Below, piece after piece: positions 46,635 to 55,395 of a stretch of DNA of 64,000 nucleotides. Positions within the stretch are counted from its first letter, which is position 1, and each line of letters starts with the position of its first letter. The stretch spans positions 1 through 64,000 of the forward strand of contig CAZZJS010000005.1 in the NCBI GenBank assembly GCA_964654855.1. Direction: 5' to 3'. This DNA is from JALZUV01 sp964654855. Its GTDB lineage: Bacteria; Pseudomonadota; Alphaproteobacteria; Rickettsiales; JALZUV01. The notes under the pieces were generated by a model. The model saw only the letters and a list, made by a program, of their open reading frames with translations. It ran no database searches and was not told where the DNA came from. The position numbers and the translations under genes were made by a program.

Positions 46635-46712
46635 CCTATAGACCTTTCAAGGCTAATAATTAAAATTTACCAAACGCATCATTGACGAAAATGAACAAAA
46701 ATCAAACAAAAA

Positions 46713-48020
46713 TTACACTGGCAGCAATGGTGACCATGCAGGATCGGAAGCATCGAGTGGTGTTTTAACACGTCGTTTATTTGATCCAGTAATATCAATA
46801 CTATAAAGTTGTGGGCCTCCGTTGCGATTCTGCTTTGTGTAAATTAGCACGCGACCATTGGGTGACCAAGTAGGGCCTTCTACCAAAAAGGCTTCGTCAA
46901 TCACACGCTCACCGCTGCCATCCGGGCGCATCACGCCAATATAAAAACGGCCGCTTTTCATTTTTGTAAAAGCAATCCAGTCACCACGCGGCGACCATAC
47001 CGGCGAGGCATAACGACCATCGCCGTAAGAAATACGCTTCACGCCAGATCCACTTGCCGCCATTGTATAAAGTTGCTGAGAGCCACCGCGATCTGACTCA
47101 AATACAATACGTGTGCCATCTGGTGCATAAGAAGGTGAAGTATCAATCGCACGAGTATCGGTTAATTTGCGCATACGGCGTGATCGTAAATTCATCTCAT
47201 ATAAATTAGTGGTACCGTTACGAGCAATAGACATGAGCATGCGGTTTCCATCATTTGCATAGCGTGGTGCAAAGCTCATCCCGTCAAATTTACCTAAAGA
47301 TTCTTCACGACCTGTTTGTAGATCACGTAAGTGAACGCGCGGGCTACGAGTAGCGTAAGACATGTAGAGAATATCTTGGCTATCGGGCGAGAAGCGTGGT
47401 GTTAGCACTAGATTGCCGCCACGTGTTAGGAATTTATGATTCGCACCATCCTGATCCATAATGGCGAGTCTTTTGATACGGCGTTTAGCTGAACCAGATT
47501 CGGCTACATAGACGATACGACTATCAAAATAGCCATCTTCACCGGTTAGGCGTTTGTAGATTTCATCGGCCATTAGGTGAGCAACACGGCGCCAGTTACT
47601 GCGGAATGTGTTGAATTCTTTACCGGCAAGTTGTTTCTCGCCGTAAGCATCCCATAGGCGGAAAGCGAGGCGAAAGTTATCGCCGCCTTTTGGCTCAATC
47701 ACTGAAGTGACGAGTGCTTGCGCATTAATTTGGCGCCAATCGGCAAAGCGTGGAACGGCATTGCCTGAGCTAATCACCTGAATGAATGCTTGTGGGTTGA
47801 TTGGGCGGAAAAGGCCGGAGCGCTCCAAGTCAGCGGCAACGACTTTGGCAATATCTTGCCCCATACGTTGCGCATCACCACTAACGCCTGTCGGTGTTGT
47901 GACCGCAATAGGTAACGGGCTAGAGTGGCCACGATTAATATCGATTTTTAGTTGCGCATGGGCTGAAAAAGCCAGCGTTAAAAAAGTAAAAAAGAGAAGA
48001 AATAAACGCATAAAACTCAT
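46713..48020 (-). CDS. tolB: Tol-Pal system protein TolB
   Basis: A 435-residue periplasmic protein with a signal peptide (LFLLFFTFLTLAFSAHA), an N-terminal alpha/beta domain and a C-terminal six-blade beta propeller of WD-like PD40 repeats (FSPDSQDILYMSY, YAPDGTRIVFESDRGG, WSPRGDWIAFTKM). TolB binds Pal and TolA. AGGAT touches the first ATG; the second in-frame ATG at 48011 is better spaced. tolQ, tolR and tolA are not upstream. Confidence 0.95.
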   Translation of the reverse strand: MSFMRLFLLFFTFLTLAFSAHAQLKIDINRGHSSPLPIAVTTPTGVSGDAQRMGQDIAKVVAADLERSGLFRPINPQAFIQVISSGNAVPRFADWRQINAQALVTSVIEPKGGDNFRLAFRLWDAYGEKQLAGKEFNTFRSNWRRVAHLMADEIYKRLTGEDGYFDSRIVYVAESGSAKRRIKRLAIMDQDGANHKFLTRGGNLVLTPRFSPDSQDILYMSYATRSPRVHLRDLQTGREESLGKFDGMSFAPRYANDGNRMLMSIARNGTTNLYEMNLRSRRMRKLTDTRAIDTSPSYAPDGTRIVFESDRGGSQQLYTMAASGSGVKRISYGDGRYASPVWSPRGDWIAFTKMKSGRFYIGVMRPDGSGERVIDEAFLVEGPTWSPNGRVLIYTKQNRNGGPQLYSIDITGSNKRRVKTPLDASDPAWSPLLPV

Positions 48021-48068
48021 ATCCTGTTTAGAGATATTTTGTTTAACGGGTAGCTAAAGATAAATCAA

Positions 48069-48806
48069 TCAGGAACAGACAGGGCAGGCGGAATCTTTTT
48101 GGATCGTCGCTTGCTTGCTTTGTCCGGCCATCAAATCGATGCGATGAAATTCCCCCACTTTGCCGATGCCAAGAATCTGTTTGATGGTTTCAGCAGCTTG
48201 CCAGCTTCCCATCATGCCTGCTAGCGGAGACAGTACACCTGATTCGGCACAGGTAGGAGTTTCGCCTTTGAGTGGGGAGTCAGGATAGAGGCATTGATAG
48301 CAGGCGCTATTATTCGCCGTATCAAAGCGATAGAGCTGTCCTTCCCACCCATGGATGGCTGCCGAGATAAGGGGTTTTTTGAGTTTTACACAGATGGCAT
48401 TTACTAGATAACGCGTTTCAGGGTTATCTGAACCATCAGCGACAAGATCATATTGGCTGATAATTTCTTCGGCATTGGGGTTATTTAATTTAAAAGGATG
48501 TAATTCGGTTTGAATCTCCGGATTGAATTCTTCTAGCCGATCTGCCGCGGCTTCTGTTTTGAGGCGGCCAATATCGGCTGTTTCAAAGAGTATTTGTCGA
48601 TTTAAGTTGGAAAGTGCGACGCGGTCAGGGTCGATAAGACCGATTGTGCCAACACCGCTTGCGGCTAAGTAAAGGCTTAGGGGGCATCCTAAGCCACCGA
48701 CGCCAATAACGAGTACTCTTGCTTGAGTTAATCTCGCCTGGCCCAATTCGCCAACCTCTTCTAAGGAAAGATGGCGTGAATAGCGTTGTTCGTCATCATG
48801 TAGCAT
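48069..48806 (-). CDS. ThiF/MoeB/HesA family E1-like adenylyltransferase
   Basis: A 245-residue E1-like enzyme that adenylates the C-terminal Gly of a sulfur-carrier protein. Nucleotide site GVGGLGCPLSLYLAASG, the acidic/Arg segment RVALSNLNRQILF, the ADGSDN motif, and a zinc site from CYQC and C-terminal CPVC. Whether it serves molybdopterin (MoeB) or thiamine (ThiF) is open; thiG at 33975 needs a ThiF, which makes ThiF a reasonable but unproven reading. GGAG precedes the ATG. Confidence 0.85.
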   Translation of the reverse strand: MLHDDEQRYSRHLSLEEVGELGQARLTQARVLVIGVGGLGCPLSLYLAASGVGTIGLIDPDRVALSNLNRQILFETADIGRLKTEAAADRLEEFNPEIQTELHPFKLNNPNAEEIISQYDLVADGSDNPETRYLVNAICVKLKKPLISAAIHGWEGQLYRFDTANNSACYQCLYPDSPLKGETPTCAESGVLSPLAGMMGSWQAAETIKQILGIGKVGEFHRIDLMAGQSKQATIQKDSACPVCS

Positions 48807-48836
48807 TATGCTCCATGCATAACGCCGTTGAAACGA

Positions 48837-49220
48837 TTATGCTAGTGCTTCGAGTTGTGGGCTCTCTACGGGAGCGCTCCACATTTTTTCTAGTTGATAA
48901 ATTTCGCGCATTTCTGGCTTGAAGAGGTGCACGATAATATCACCGCAATCCACCAATACCCAATCGCCCGTATCTTTGCCTTCAATGGAAAGAATCGGTG
49001 CCCCTTCCTCTTTGAGGCGGGTCGAAAGTTTTTGAGCTAAGGTAGAAACATGGCGAGCAGAACGGCCTGAGGCGACAATCATATAGTCAGCGAAACTACT
49101 CTTTCCGGCGAGGTCAATCGTAACGATTTCTTCGGCTTTATCACCATCGAGGGATTCCTCGATCAGGTGTTTTAAAGAATCTGCATCTTGTGCAGACATG
49201 GATGAGTTTAGAATATCCAA
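48837..49220 (-). CDS. rsfS: Ribosomal silencing factor RsfS
   Basis: A 127-residue RsfS (YbeB/Iojap) protein that binds uL14 of the 50S subunit and stops subunit joining in starvation. The family core is intact: DYMIVASGRSARHVSTLA, GDWVLVDCGDIIVHLF and the terminal YQLEKMW. It follows nadD by 66 nt; a small hairpin (AAGTGGG/CCCACTT) at 49240-49261 lies in the gap. rlmH, frequently next, is absent here. Confidence 0.95.
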   Translation of the reverse strand: MDILNSSMSAQDADSLKHLIEESLDGDKAEEIVTIDLAGKSSFADYMIVASGRSARHVSTLAQKLSTRLKEEGAPILSIEGKDTGDWVLVDCGDIIVHLFKPEMREIYQLEKMWSAPVESPQLEALA

Positions 49221-49286
49221 TCTCCCTTTAGTTATTACGAAAGTGGGTGCTTCCCACTTCTTACCCTCATTTTACCGTAAAAATGC

Positions 49287-49856
49287 TTATTTTCCAACTG
49301 TATTTCGTAATCGAGTCGCAGATTCAGGGTGGCGTGGAATGAATAAATAAGTCCAGCGTGGCGTAGTTGCATCTAAAAGCGTGGTGGCTTCTCGTTCTGG
49401 CACACGCGCCTGTTTATAGGTCAATGCGGCAGGTGAACGTAACGCTCCATGCGAGTGAGGTGCTCGATCCATCACGCAAATAGGTATAATATTCATAATG
49501 TTACGCCATTTATGCCAGCGGTGGAACTGTGCGAGGTTATCTGAACCCATGAGCCATACAAATTGATGTTCTGGATGGCTTTGAGTCAGCAATTCGAGCG
49601 TATCAGCGGTGTATTGCAGGCTATTTTCATACTCAATTTCGCAAATCTCAAGAGCAGTGTTTTGATCCGTAAAATGCCGTGCAGAGGCGATTCTTTGGCT
49701 ATATTTAGCCATATTATCGCGGGTTTTGAGTGGGTTCTGCGGGCTTACCAGCCACCAAATTTGATCTAATCTGAGGCGTTTCAGCGCTTGCTCAGAGATA
49801 TGCAAATGCCCCGCATGAGCTGGGTTAAATGAGCCACCAAGTAAGCCGATTTTCAC
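49287..49856 (-). CDS. nadD: Nicotinate-nucleotide adenylyltransferase NadD
   Basis: A 189-residue nucleotidyltransferase that makes nicotinate adenine dinucleotide from NaMN and ATP in NAD synthesis. The nucleotide loop GLLGGSFNPAHAGHLHIS with the HxGH motif, WWLVSPQNPLK and the WLMGSDN substrate loop are present. It begins 4 nt inside the end of proA, in the order proA-nadD-rsfS usual in alphaproteobacteria. Confidence 0.95.
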   Translation of the reverse strand: MKIGLLGGSFNPAHAGHLHISEQALKRLRLDQIWWLVSPQNPLKTRDNMAKYSQRIASARHFTDQNTALEICEIEYENSLQYTADTLELLTQSHPEHQFVWLMGSDNLAQFHRWHKWRNIMNIIPICVMDRAPHSHGALRSPAALTYKQARVPEREATTLLDATTPRWTYLFIPRHPESATRLRNTVGK

Positions 49857-51115
49857 GCGCGAATCGCTCCATCGCTGGTCACAGTATATTTATACGTAAC
49901 CAATTGCCCGGCGCCCACGGGCCCACGTGCATGCAGGCGACCAGTCGAAATGCCGATCTCCGCTCCCATACCAAACTCGCCACCATCGGCAAATTGGGTG
50001 GAGCTATTATGCATAACGATGGCGCTATCGACTTCGGCTTGGAAGGTAGCGGCGGCTTGTGAATTTTCGGTGAAAATAGCATCCGTATGGTGCGAGCCAT
50101 GTGTGTTAATATGACGTATCGCTTCTTCCAATCCACTCACGGTTTTGAGGGAGATAATGGTATCAAGATATTCCGTATCCCAATCTTCGTCGGTGGCAGC
50201 GCTAATGCGCGAATCGATTTTTTGCGCAAGAGCATCGCCGCGAATCTCAGTGCACCCAGCCGCCATCAATGCATCGCAAAGGGCAGGGATAGCGGTTTCG
50301 GCGATGGTTTCATCGACCAATAGAGATTCCGTTGCGCCGCAAATACCGGTGCGGCGCATTTTGGCATTGGCGATCACTTTGGCGGCTTTGGCGATATCAG
50401 CTTGCGTATGCACATAAGAATGACAGTTGCCATCCAGATGTAAAATCGTCGGCACACGGCTTTCCCGTGCGACTAAATCTGTCAATCCTTTGCCGCCGCG
50501 TGGGATGAGCACATCAATCTCGCCACTTGCATGTAGCATCGCTGTTACCCACTCACGCTGGGTAGAGGGGATAAGCTGCACGGCATGTTCGGACAGGTTG
50601 GCGGCGACTAATCCTTGCCCCATGCATTTCGCAATAGCCGCGCTGCTATGGAAGCTTTCGGAGCCTCCGCGCAGTATAACAGCATTGCCGGATTTAATGC
50701 ATAAGCCTGCCGCATCCGCCGTTACATTCGGGCGTGATTCGTAGATTACGCCGATAACCCCTAACGGTACTGGCACTTGTTTAATTTTTAAGCCATTAGG
50801 GCGCTCCCATGCGTCTAACTCGTCTGCGAGTGGGTCAGGTAATTCGGTAATGGCTTCTAAGCCTTTGGCCATCGCTTCGATACGATCTGCATCGAGTTTG
50901 AGCCGGTCTAGCATGGCGGTTGAGAGGCCCTTTTCGGTGGCGGCGGCCATATCCGTTGCATTTGCTGCGATAATTTCACTTTGCGAATTTCGAATAGCAT
51001 TGGCTGCTTCACGCAAAGCTTGGTTGCGTGCATCATGGCTGCTTAGGGCAAGCTGGCGGTAAGCTTGTTTGCTTTGCGCCGTGAGTTGCAACAGGGATGT
51101 GGTAATTTCTGTCAT
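49853..51115 (-). CDS. proA: Gamma-glutamyl phosphate reductase ProA
   Basis: A 420-residue NADPH-dependent enzyme that reduces glutamyl 5-phosphate to the semialdehyde in proline synthesis. It shows the VPLGVIGVIYESRPNVTADAA nucleotide-binding stretch, NAVILRGGSE, the catalytic Cys in MRRTGICGATESLL and the GPVGAGQLVTYKY end. proB is not adjacent. Divergent from queD with only 20 nt between start codons. Confidence 0.96.
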   Translation of the reverse strand: MTEITTSLLQLTAQSKQAYRQLALSSHDARNQALREAANAIRNSQSEIIAANATDMAAATEKGLSTAMLDRLKLDADRIEAMAKGLEAITELPDPLADELDAWERPNGLKIKQVPVPLGVIGVIYESRPNVTADAAGLCIKSGNAVILRGGSESFHSSAAIAKCMGQGLVAANLSEHAVQLIPSTQREWVTAMLHASGEIDVLIPRGGKGLTDLVARESRVPTILHLDGNCHSYVHTQADIAKAAKVIANAKMRRTGICGATESLLVDETIAETAIPALCDALMAAGCTEIRGDALAQKIDSRISAATDEDWDTEYLDTIISLKTVSGLEEAIRHINTHGSHHTDAIFTENSQAAATFQAEVDSAIVMHNSSTQFADGGEFGMGAEIGISTGRLHARGPVGAGQLVTYKYTVTSDGAIRA

Positions 51116-51135
51116 TCTTCTGTATATAGCTGGCC

Positions 51136-51558
51136 ATGACCATTACTGCCACACGAAAACTCGAATTTGATGCCGCGCATCGCGTGAAGCGTCACGAAAG
51201 TAAATGCAAGAATTTGCATGGCCATCGCTATGTGGTAGAAGTGACGGCCGAAGCACCGGAGCTAGATGCGCTAGGCCGTGTCGTTGATTTTGGTGTGCTG
51301 AAAGAAAAACTCGGCACTTGGCTCGATGAAAACTGGGATCATGAAACAATCTTGTGGGATGAAGATAAAATACTGGGCGATGCCATTGCGGCTGAAACAG
51401 GGCAGCCTATTTTTTATCTCTCGGAAAATCCTACCGCTGAGAATATGGCAAAATATTTGCTGAGAGAGGTTTGCCCTAAGCTATTTGAAGCACCGCTAAA
51501 GATTGTAAAAATTACCCTGCGCGAAACACCCAATTGCTGGGTTGAGGTTACAGTCTAG
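51136..51558 (+). CDS. queD: 6-carboxytetrahydropterin synthase QueD / PTPS family
   Basis: A 140-residue tunnelling-fold enzyme. Zinc ligands H15 (FDAAHRV), H28 and H30 (NLHGH) and the catalytic C24 are all present, as in QueD of queuosine synthesis; 6-pyruvoyl-tetrahydropterin synthase is the alternative. TATATA (51123-51128) lies 7 nt before the ATG without any ribosome site, suggesting a leaderless mRNA. Its last 11 nt overlap the convergent DUF1223 gene. Confidence 0.85.
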   Translation: MTITATRKLEFDAAHRVKRHESKCKNLHGHRYVVEVTAEAPELDALGRVVDFGVLKEKLGTWLDENWDHETILWDEDKILGDAIAAETGQPIFYLSENPTAENMAKYLLREVCPKLFEAPLKIVKITLRETPNCWVEVTV

Positions 51559-52285
51559 CCGCACTCAAGATGCGCCCTTGTGGTTTGCTTTGGACAAGTA
51601 CAGCAATGCCTTTATGGTTTCCGATAGAGGTATTGAGTGTTTTAGCTTCACCATTCCATTCACCGATATCGCTGAAATTGCGTACAACATTATAGTTGGT
51701 GAGTGTTTCTCCACGATTCTCGCCGCGTAGGATTTTTGTTGTATGTTCTGGGTCATACTCAACTAGAATAATACGTGCACTGCCTTGGCCTGAAGCGACA
51801 TTAACATTCAACTTACTGCCTTGGCGTTGAAGTTGAATTTTCGGACCATTTTGGTTAGCAGCTTGTTGAGAGATCGTGTTGAATACTTTGGTACGTGCCC
51901 CGCCATTCATTTGTGCGCTGCCGCCAATCACTGCTTGTGGTGTATAGATATTATTGCGGCCAAAGGTGCTGCGATAATGGCGTTGGCGTTGGGTCACCTG
52001 AGCGCTAGAGAAAGGATCGCTCCAGCCAATATAATTCCAGTAATCTACATGGAAAGAAAGTGGGAGCACTCTATCGCCGTGGCTAGTGGCGAGTTCAGCA
52101 ATTACGCGATCCGCCGGCGGACAAGAAGAACATCCTTGCGAGGTAAAAAGTTCAACGACCACTGGCGAATGTGTGGATGACAGGTTTGTCAAATTTTGTT
52201 CGGCTTTGGTGGCAGCTGCTTGTGATGAAAAGAACCAAAAAGCGCTGCCAAGAAGGGCGGTTAAAAGAAGTAAATATTTGCTCAT
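51548..52285 (-). CDS. DUF1223 family thioredoxin-like secreted protein
   Basis: A 245-residue protein with an N-terminal hydrophobic export segment (LLLLTALLGSAFWFFSSQAAA) followed by the DUF1223 domain: VVELFTSQGCSSCPPADRVI carries a thioredoxin-like CSSC motif, then PLSFHVDYWNYIGWSDPF and YTPQAVIGG. Role unknown; the CxxC suggests periplasmic thiol-disulfide chemistry or copper handling. Downstream of rlmN, same strand. Confidence 0.85.
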   Translation of the reverse strand: MSKYLLLLTALLGSAFWFFSSQAAATKAEQNLTNLSSTHSPVVVELFTSQGCSSCPPADRVIAELATSHGDRVLPLSFHVDYWNYIGWSDPFSSAQVTQRQRHYRSTFGRNNIYTPQAVIGGSAQMNGGARTKVFNTISQQAANQNGPKIQLQRQGSKLNVNVASGQGSARIILVEYDPEHTTKILRGENRGETLTNYNVVRNFSDIGEWNGEAKTLNTSIGNHKGIAVLVQSKPQGRILSAARL

Positions 52286-52322
52286 GCCCCATCCTTCGGT
52301 GAGCAGGATGATTTCGTTACAG

Positions 52323-53396
52323 TTAAAGTTTCACTTTTTCACCTTTTTTGCGTTCGGATGCAGATTTTAACTGCCCGCAGGCGGCGAGGATGTCTTGGCC
52401 GCGGGTTTTGCGGATAGGGCTGCTAAAGCCTGCGGCCATCACCACGCGGCCAAAAGCGTGGATACGGTTATTGCTAGAACATTCGTAAGGGCTGTCTGGC
52501 CATGGATTGAACGGGATGAGGTTCACTTTTGCGTGAGTGCCTTTGAGCAGTTCGACTAATCGTTTCGCATCCGCTTCGGAGTCATTCACATCTTTGAGCA
52601 TGACATATTCAAAGGTGATACGGCGGCTGTTCGACGCGCCGGGATAATTTCGGCAAGTTTCCATCAATTGTTCGAGTGGATATTTCTTGTTGATGGGCAC
52701 AATCTCGTTACGTAGCTCGTTAGTGGTGGCGTGGAGCGAGATGGCAAGATTCACTTCTAAATCTTCGCCACATTTGACGATTTCTGGGATTACGCCGCTG
52801 GTTGAAAGGGTAATGCGACGTTTGGAAAGGGCAACGCCATCTGGATCCATCAAGATTTGCATCGCTTTTTTGACATTCTCATAATTATAGAGCGGCTCGC
52901 CCATACCCATCAGCACGATGTTGGTCACGCGGCGTTCTTTATCAGATTTATTCCATTCATCTTCGCGATCACGCGCGAGCATCCATTGGCCGACAATCTC
53001 GTCTGGCGTTAGGTTGCGTACCAGCTTCATCGTGCCTGTATGGCAGAAGGTGCAGGATAGGGTACAACCCACTTGGCTAGAAACGCAAAGCGCGCCGCGA
53101 TCGGTTTCGGGAATGAAAACGGTTTCCACCTCGCGCCCATCTTCCATTTTGAGAAGCCATTTGCGAGTGCCATCAGTGGAGGTTAAATCTTCGGATGTGC
53201 CCGGGCGGGCAATCGTATAATTTTCATCTAACCAAGTACGAATGTCTTTGCTGACATTGCCCATTTGCGAAAACTCAGTCACGCCTTTCACATAAATCCA
53301 ACCCCATATTTGCTTTGCACGGAACGGTGGATAGCCGTTACTGGCCAGCAAGCCGGTTAGTTCTTCTTTAGTATATTGAAGGAGTGAGGGTTTCAA
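52323..53396 (-). CDS. rlmN: 23S rRNA A2503 / tRNA A37 methyltransferase RlmN
   Basis: A 357-residue radical SAM enzyme that methylates C2 of adenosine 2503 of 23S rRNA. Cluster cysteines C111, C115 and C118 in CTLSCTFCHTG, the SAM site GMGEPLYNYENV, and the catalytic C-terminal Cys in ILAACGQL are present. Length is typical. It follows the IalB-family gene by 1 nt on the same strand. Confidence 0.96.
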   Translation of the reverse strand: MKPSLLQYTKEELTGLLASNGYPPFRAKQIWGWIYVKGVTEFSQMGNVSKDIRTWLDENYTIARPGTSEDLTSTDGTRKWLLKMEDGREVETVFIPETDRGALCVSSQVGCTLSCTFCHTGTMKLVRNLTPDEIVGQWMLARDREDEWNKSDKERRVTNIVLMGMGEPLYNYENVKKAMQILMDPDGVALSKRRITLSTSGVIPEIVKCGEDLEVNLAISLHATTNELRNEIVPINKKYPLEQLMETCRNYPGASNSRRITFEYVMLKDVNDSEADAKRLVELLKGTHAKVNLIPFNPWPDSPYECSSNNRIHAFGRVVMAAGFSSPIRKTRGQDILAACGQLKSASERKKGEKVKL

Positions 53397-53397
53397 A

Positions 53398-53868
53398 CTA
53401 CCTGCACTTCGATTTCATGTGGTTGTAAGCCGCAGTAAACCCTTTAAGCGAATACGTATCGTCTGAGGTTGTACCTTTTTGCGAAACGCCTTTGGCGCTG
53501 AGTTTGCTGCCCGCTTTCATCGCACGTACAATCGCCGCATCAGAGGCTTCATCATAAGCCCAGCTGACTTCACCTTTGCTGAAGAGTTGGAATTTATTGC
53601 CATCGATAGAAACGTGAACATCTTTGCCTTTGCGGTAAGGGTAGCCAGAAGAAACATTGACTTCATCTTTATTACCACGATGAACGACCAGTACATAAGG
53701 TTGTCCGCGATGGCTGTAATTACCAGCTTGTTTAATCGGCGCGGTACCAATGTAGCAGGTATTTTTATAGCTAAAGACGCTCCAATCATGGAAAGAGCGG
53801 TCGTAATTTTGTGCTGCTGCCGCAACGGGCAACAAAAACGCAAATAAAATGCTAAGTAAACGAATCAT
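53398..53868 (-). CDS. Invasion-associated locus B (IalB) family periplasmic protein
   Basis: A 156-residue exported protein: signal peptide IRLLSILFAFLLPVAAAA, then a domain with FHDWSVFSYKNTCYIGTAP and paired cysteines, as in the IalB family. In Bartonella IalB contributes to erythrocyte invasion; free-living members have no known role and nothing here implies virulence. I chose the ATG at 53868 because a strong promoter sits directly before it and the signal peptide begins there; a longer frame from 53952 would run through the upstream gene. Confidence 0.75.
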   Translation of the reverse strand: MIRLLSILFAFLLPVAAAAQNYDRSFHDWSVFSYKNTCYIGTAPIKQAGNYSHRGQPYVLVVHRGNKDEVNVSSGYPYRKGKDVHVSIDGNKFQLFSKGEVSWAYDEASDAAIVRAMKAGSKLSAKGVSQKGTTSDDTYSLKGFTAAYNHMKSKCR

Positions 53869-53874
53869 AGCGGC

Positions 53875-53902
53875 ACTATAGTCGCTATTTAGACGATGAC
53901 AA
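53875..53902 (-). promoter_or_regulatory. Promoter of the IalB-family gene inside the preceding coding region
   Basis: On the minus strand TTGTCA (53902-53897), 16 nt, TATAGT (53880-53875), then 6 nt to the ATG at 53868. Both hexamers are close to sigma-70 consensus and no ribosome site follows, so a leaderless transcript is likely. Its -35 box lies in the last codons of the winged-helix gene. Confidence 0.65.
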
Positions 53903-54457
53903 TAGTTGATAAGAACTGTCTTCAGTAATGATCTGTAAGCCAGCCTCTGCAAGCTTTTTACGCAAGCGATATAGGTGCGTTTCCAGCGTATGAGTGTCTA
54001 GCTCGGTTTGATGTCCCCATACTTTTTGCATTAAAAATTCATGCGAAACGGGCTCGTCTGCGATGTGGAGCTGTTCGATTAGGCTTGTTTCAATTTCGGT
54101 AAGTTTGAGCTTTTTGGGTAAAGTGGGCAGGGCACGGCTAGAATTCAAGAATTGTAAAATCTGGTTTAAATGCGTGGGGCGGTGGCGATAGGCGCAAGCT
54201 GGTGTCAAGCGTGATTCGCCCTCTGGCAGCAGCAGGAAAACCTGCGCATGGCGATAATCCTGTTGATCCTTTACCCATTGGTTTATCTCGCGCGCATCGG
54301 ACTGGTCTTGCGCGATCAATATCGAACGACGATTTTGTACAATCTGTGCGTATCTATCGGTCCAGATGCTTCCTTCTGGCAGTAAAGGCAGTAGATGCTG
54401 TGCATCGGATTCTTCAACACTATAGAGCGTCACGGGCGTTAAACTGCTTGTCTGCAT
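53885..54457 (-). CDS. OmpR-type winged-helix regulator with a degenerate receiver domain
   Basis: A 190-residue protein. The C-terminal 80 residues are an OmpR/PhoB winged helix (KLTEIETSLIEQLHIAD, EFLMQKVWGH, THTLETHLYRLRKKL). The N-terminal 105 residues resemble a receiver fold (SILIAQDQ, QVFLLLPEG, HLNQILQFL) but no phosphoacceptor Asp or the acidic pair can be placed, so control by phosphorylation is unlikely. Targets unknown; it is divergent from ribA and a perfect palindrome lies between the two starts. Confidence 0.75.
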   Translation of the reverse strand: MQTSSLTPVTLYSVEESDAQHLLPLLPEGSIWTDRYAQIVQNRRSILIAQDQSDAREINQWVKDQQDYRHAQVFLLLPEGESRLTPACAYRHRPTHLNQILQFLNSSRALPTLPKKLKLTEIETSLIEQLHIADEPVSHEFLMQKVWGHQTELDTHTLETHLYRLRKKLAEAGLQIITEDSSYQLLSSSK

Positions 54458-54464
54458 ACGGCTT

Positions 54465-54476
54465 AATCTATAGATT
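54465..54476. promoter_or_regulatory. Perfect palindrome between divergent regulator and ribA
   Basis: AATCTATAGATT, a 12-bp perfect palindrome in the 29-nt gap between the two start codons, contains a TATAGA -10-like hexamer on each strand. It may be an operator of the winged-helix regulator or simply two overlapping -10 elements. Confidence 0.45.
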
Positions 54477-54486
54477 CCGTACCCTA

Positions 54487-55395
54487 ATGACTATAGAAAA
54501 ACATTCTATTGCCTTAAGCCGTGCGCTATTTGAATTGCGCAGCGGGCGTTCGATTATGCTTGGTAGCCTCGCCTTCCAACCAATTGAAGGCAATGATCTG
54601 CCTGTGGGTGGAACTTTAATTTCGCCTAAAACATTGGATGAGCGTTATTTGCCGAACCCTGCTCGAGCGCCGCATACGAGAGAAGAAGAGTTGGCGATCA
54701 CGCTTCTCAAACGTGCGGGTTTACTCCCTGCTTTTGCGCCAGTCAAAGCGGCGGAAATGAGTTTTGAAGTTGCAGAGATTGAGGCTGGCTTAGCGGCTGA
54801 GAGCGTTCAATTGCAAGAGATTGCGCGGGCACGTGTGCCAATCAAGGCGAGTGAAGAAACCCAAGTCATTAGTTTTCGTGGCCCCACTAGTGCGATGGAG
54901 CATTTAGCCGTGATTATTGGTGACCCACAGAAGCAAGAAGCGCCGCTCGTGCGTGTGCATTCCTCTTGTTTGACAGGTGATTTGCTAGGCAGTTTGCGTT
55001 GCGATTGTGGTGATCAATTGCACCTTGCCTTACAGCAAATTGCGAAAGTGGGGCATGGTATTGTCTGTTATTTGCAGCAAGAAGGGCGCGGCATTGGTAT
55101 CACCAATAAAATTCGTGCTTATGCGTTGCAGGATGAAGGGCACGATACGCTCGATGCGAATTTAGCGTTAGGCTTCGATGCGGATGAGCGTGATTTTGGG
55201 CTAGCCGCGGCGATGCTGAAAGCGTTGGAAATTGAATCGATCACTCTTTTATCGAATAACCCTGATAAACAAGAGCAGCTTGCAAATTACGGTATTGATG
55301 TCGTGGCGCAAGAGCCTCTGATTGCAGGTTCTAACACTCATAATGTTGATTATTTGGACACAAAACGTCAAAGGTTTGGCCATAAGCTGGATTAG
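54487..55395 (+). CDS. ribA: GTP cyclohydrolase II RibA with N-terminal extension
   Basis: A 302-residue enzyme that opens GTP to the diaminopyrimidine that begins riboflavin synthesis. The zinc site C161, C172, C174 (SSCLTGDLLGSLRCDCGDQ), LQQEGRGIG and NKIRAYALQDEG are intact. The first about 110 residues are an extension not found in the E. coli enzyme, like the form seen in alphaproteobacteria; it is not a recognisable DHBP synthase. I chose the ATG at 54487; an upstream frame would run through the divergent gene. Abuts the M23 gene with no gap. Confidence 0.93.
   Translation: MTIEKHSIALSRALFELRSGRSIMLGSLAFQPIEGNDLPVGGTLISPKTLDERYLPNPARAPHTREEELAITLLKRAGLLPAFAPVKAAEMSFEVAEIEAGLAAESVQLQEIARARVPIKASEETQVISFRGPTSAMEHLAVIIGDPQKQEAPLVRVHSSCLTGDLLGSLRCDCGDQLHLALQQIAKVGHGIVCYLQQEGRGIGITNKIRAYALQDEGHDTLDANLALGFDADERDFGLAAAMLKALEIESITLLSNNPDKQEQLANYGIDVVAQEPLIAGSNTHNVDYLDTKRQRFGHKLD

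Noticed and set aside
53398..53868. IalB-family gene as a virulence marker
   Set aside because: The family is widespread in non-pathogenic alphaproteobacteria; the sequence alone gives no support for invasion.
54202..54486. N-terminal extension of ribA from 54202
   Set aside because: That stretch is the reverse strand of the winged-helix regulator; the conserved alphaproteobacterial RibA start fits the ATG at 54487.
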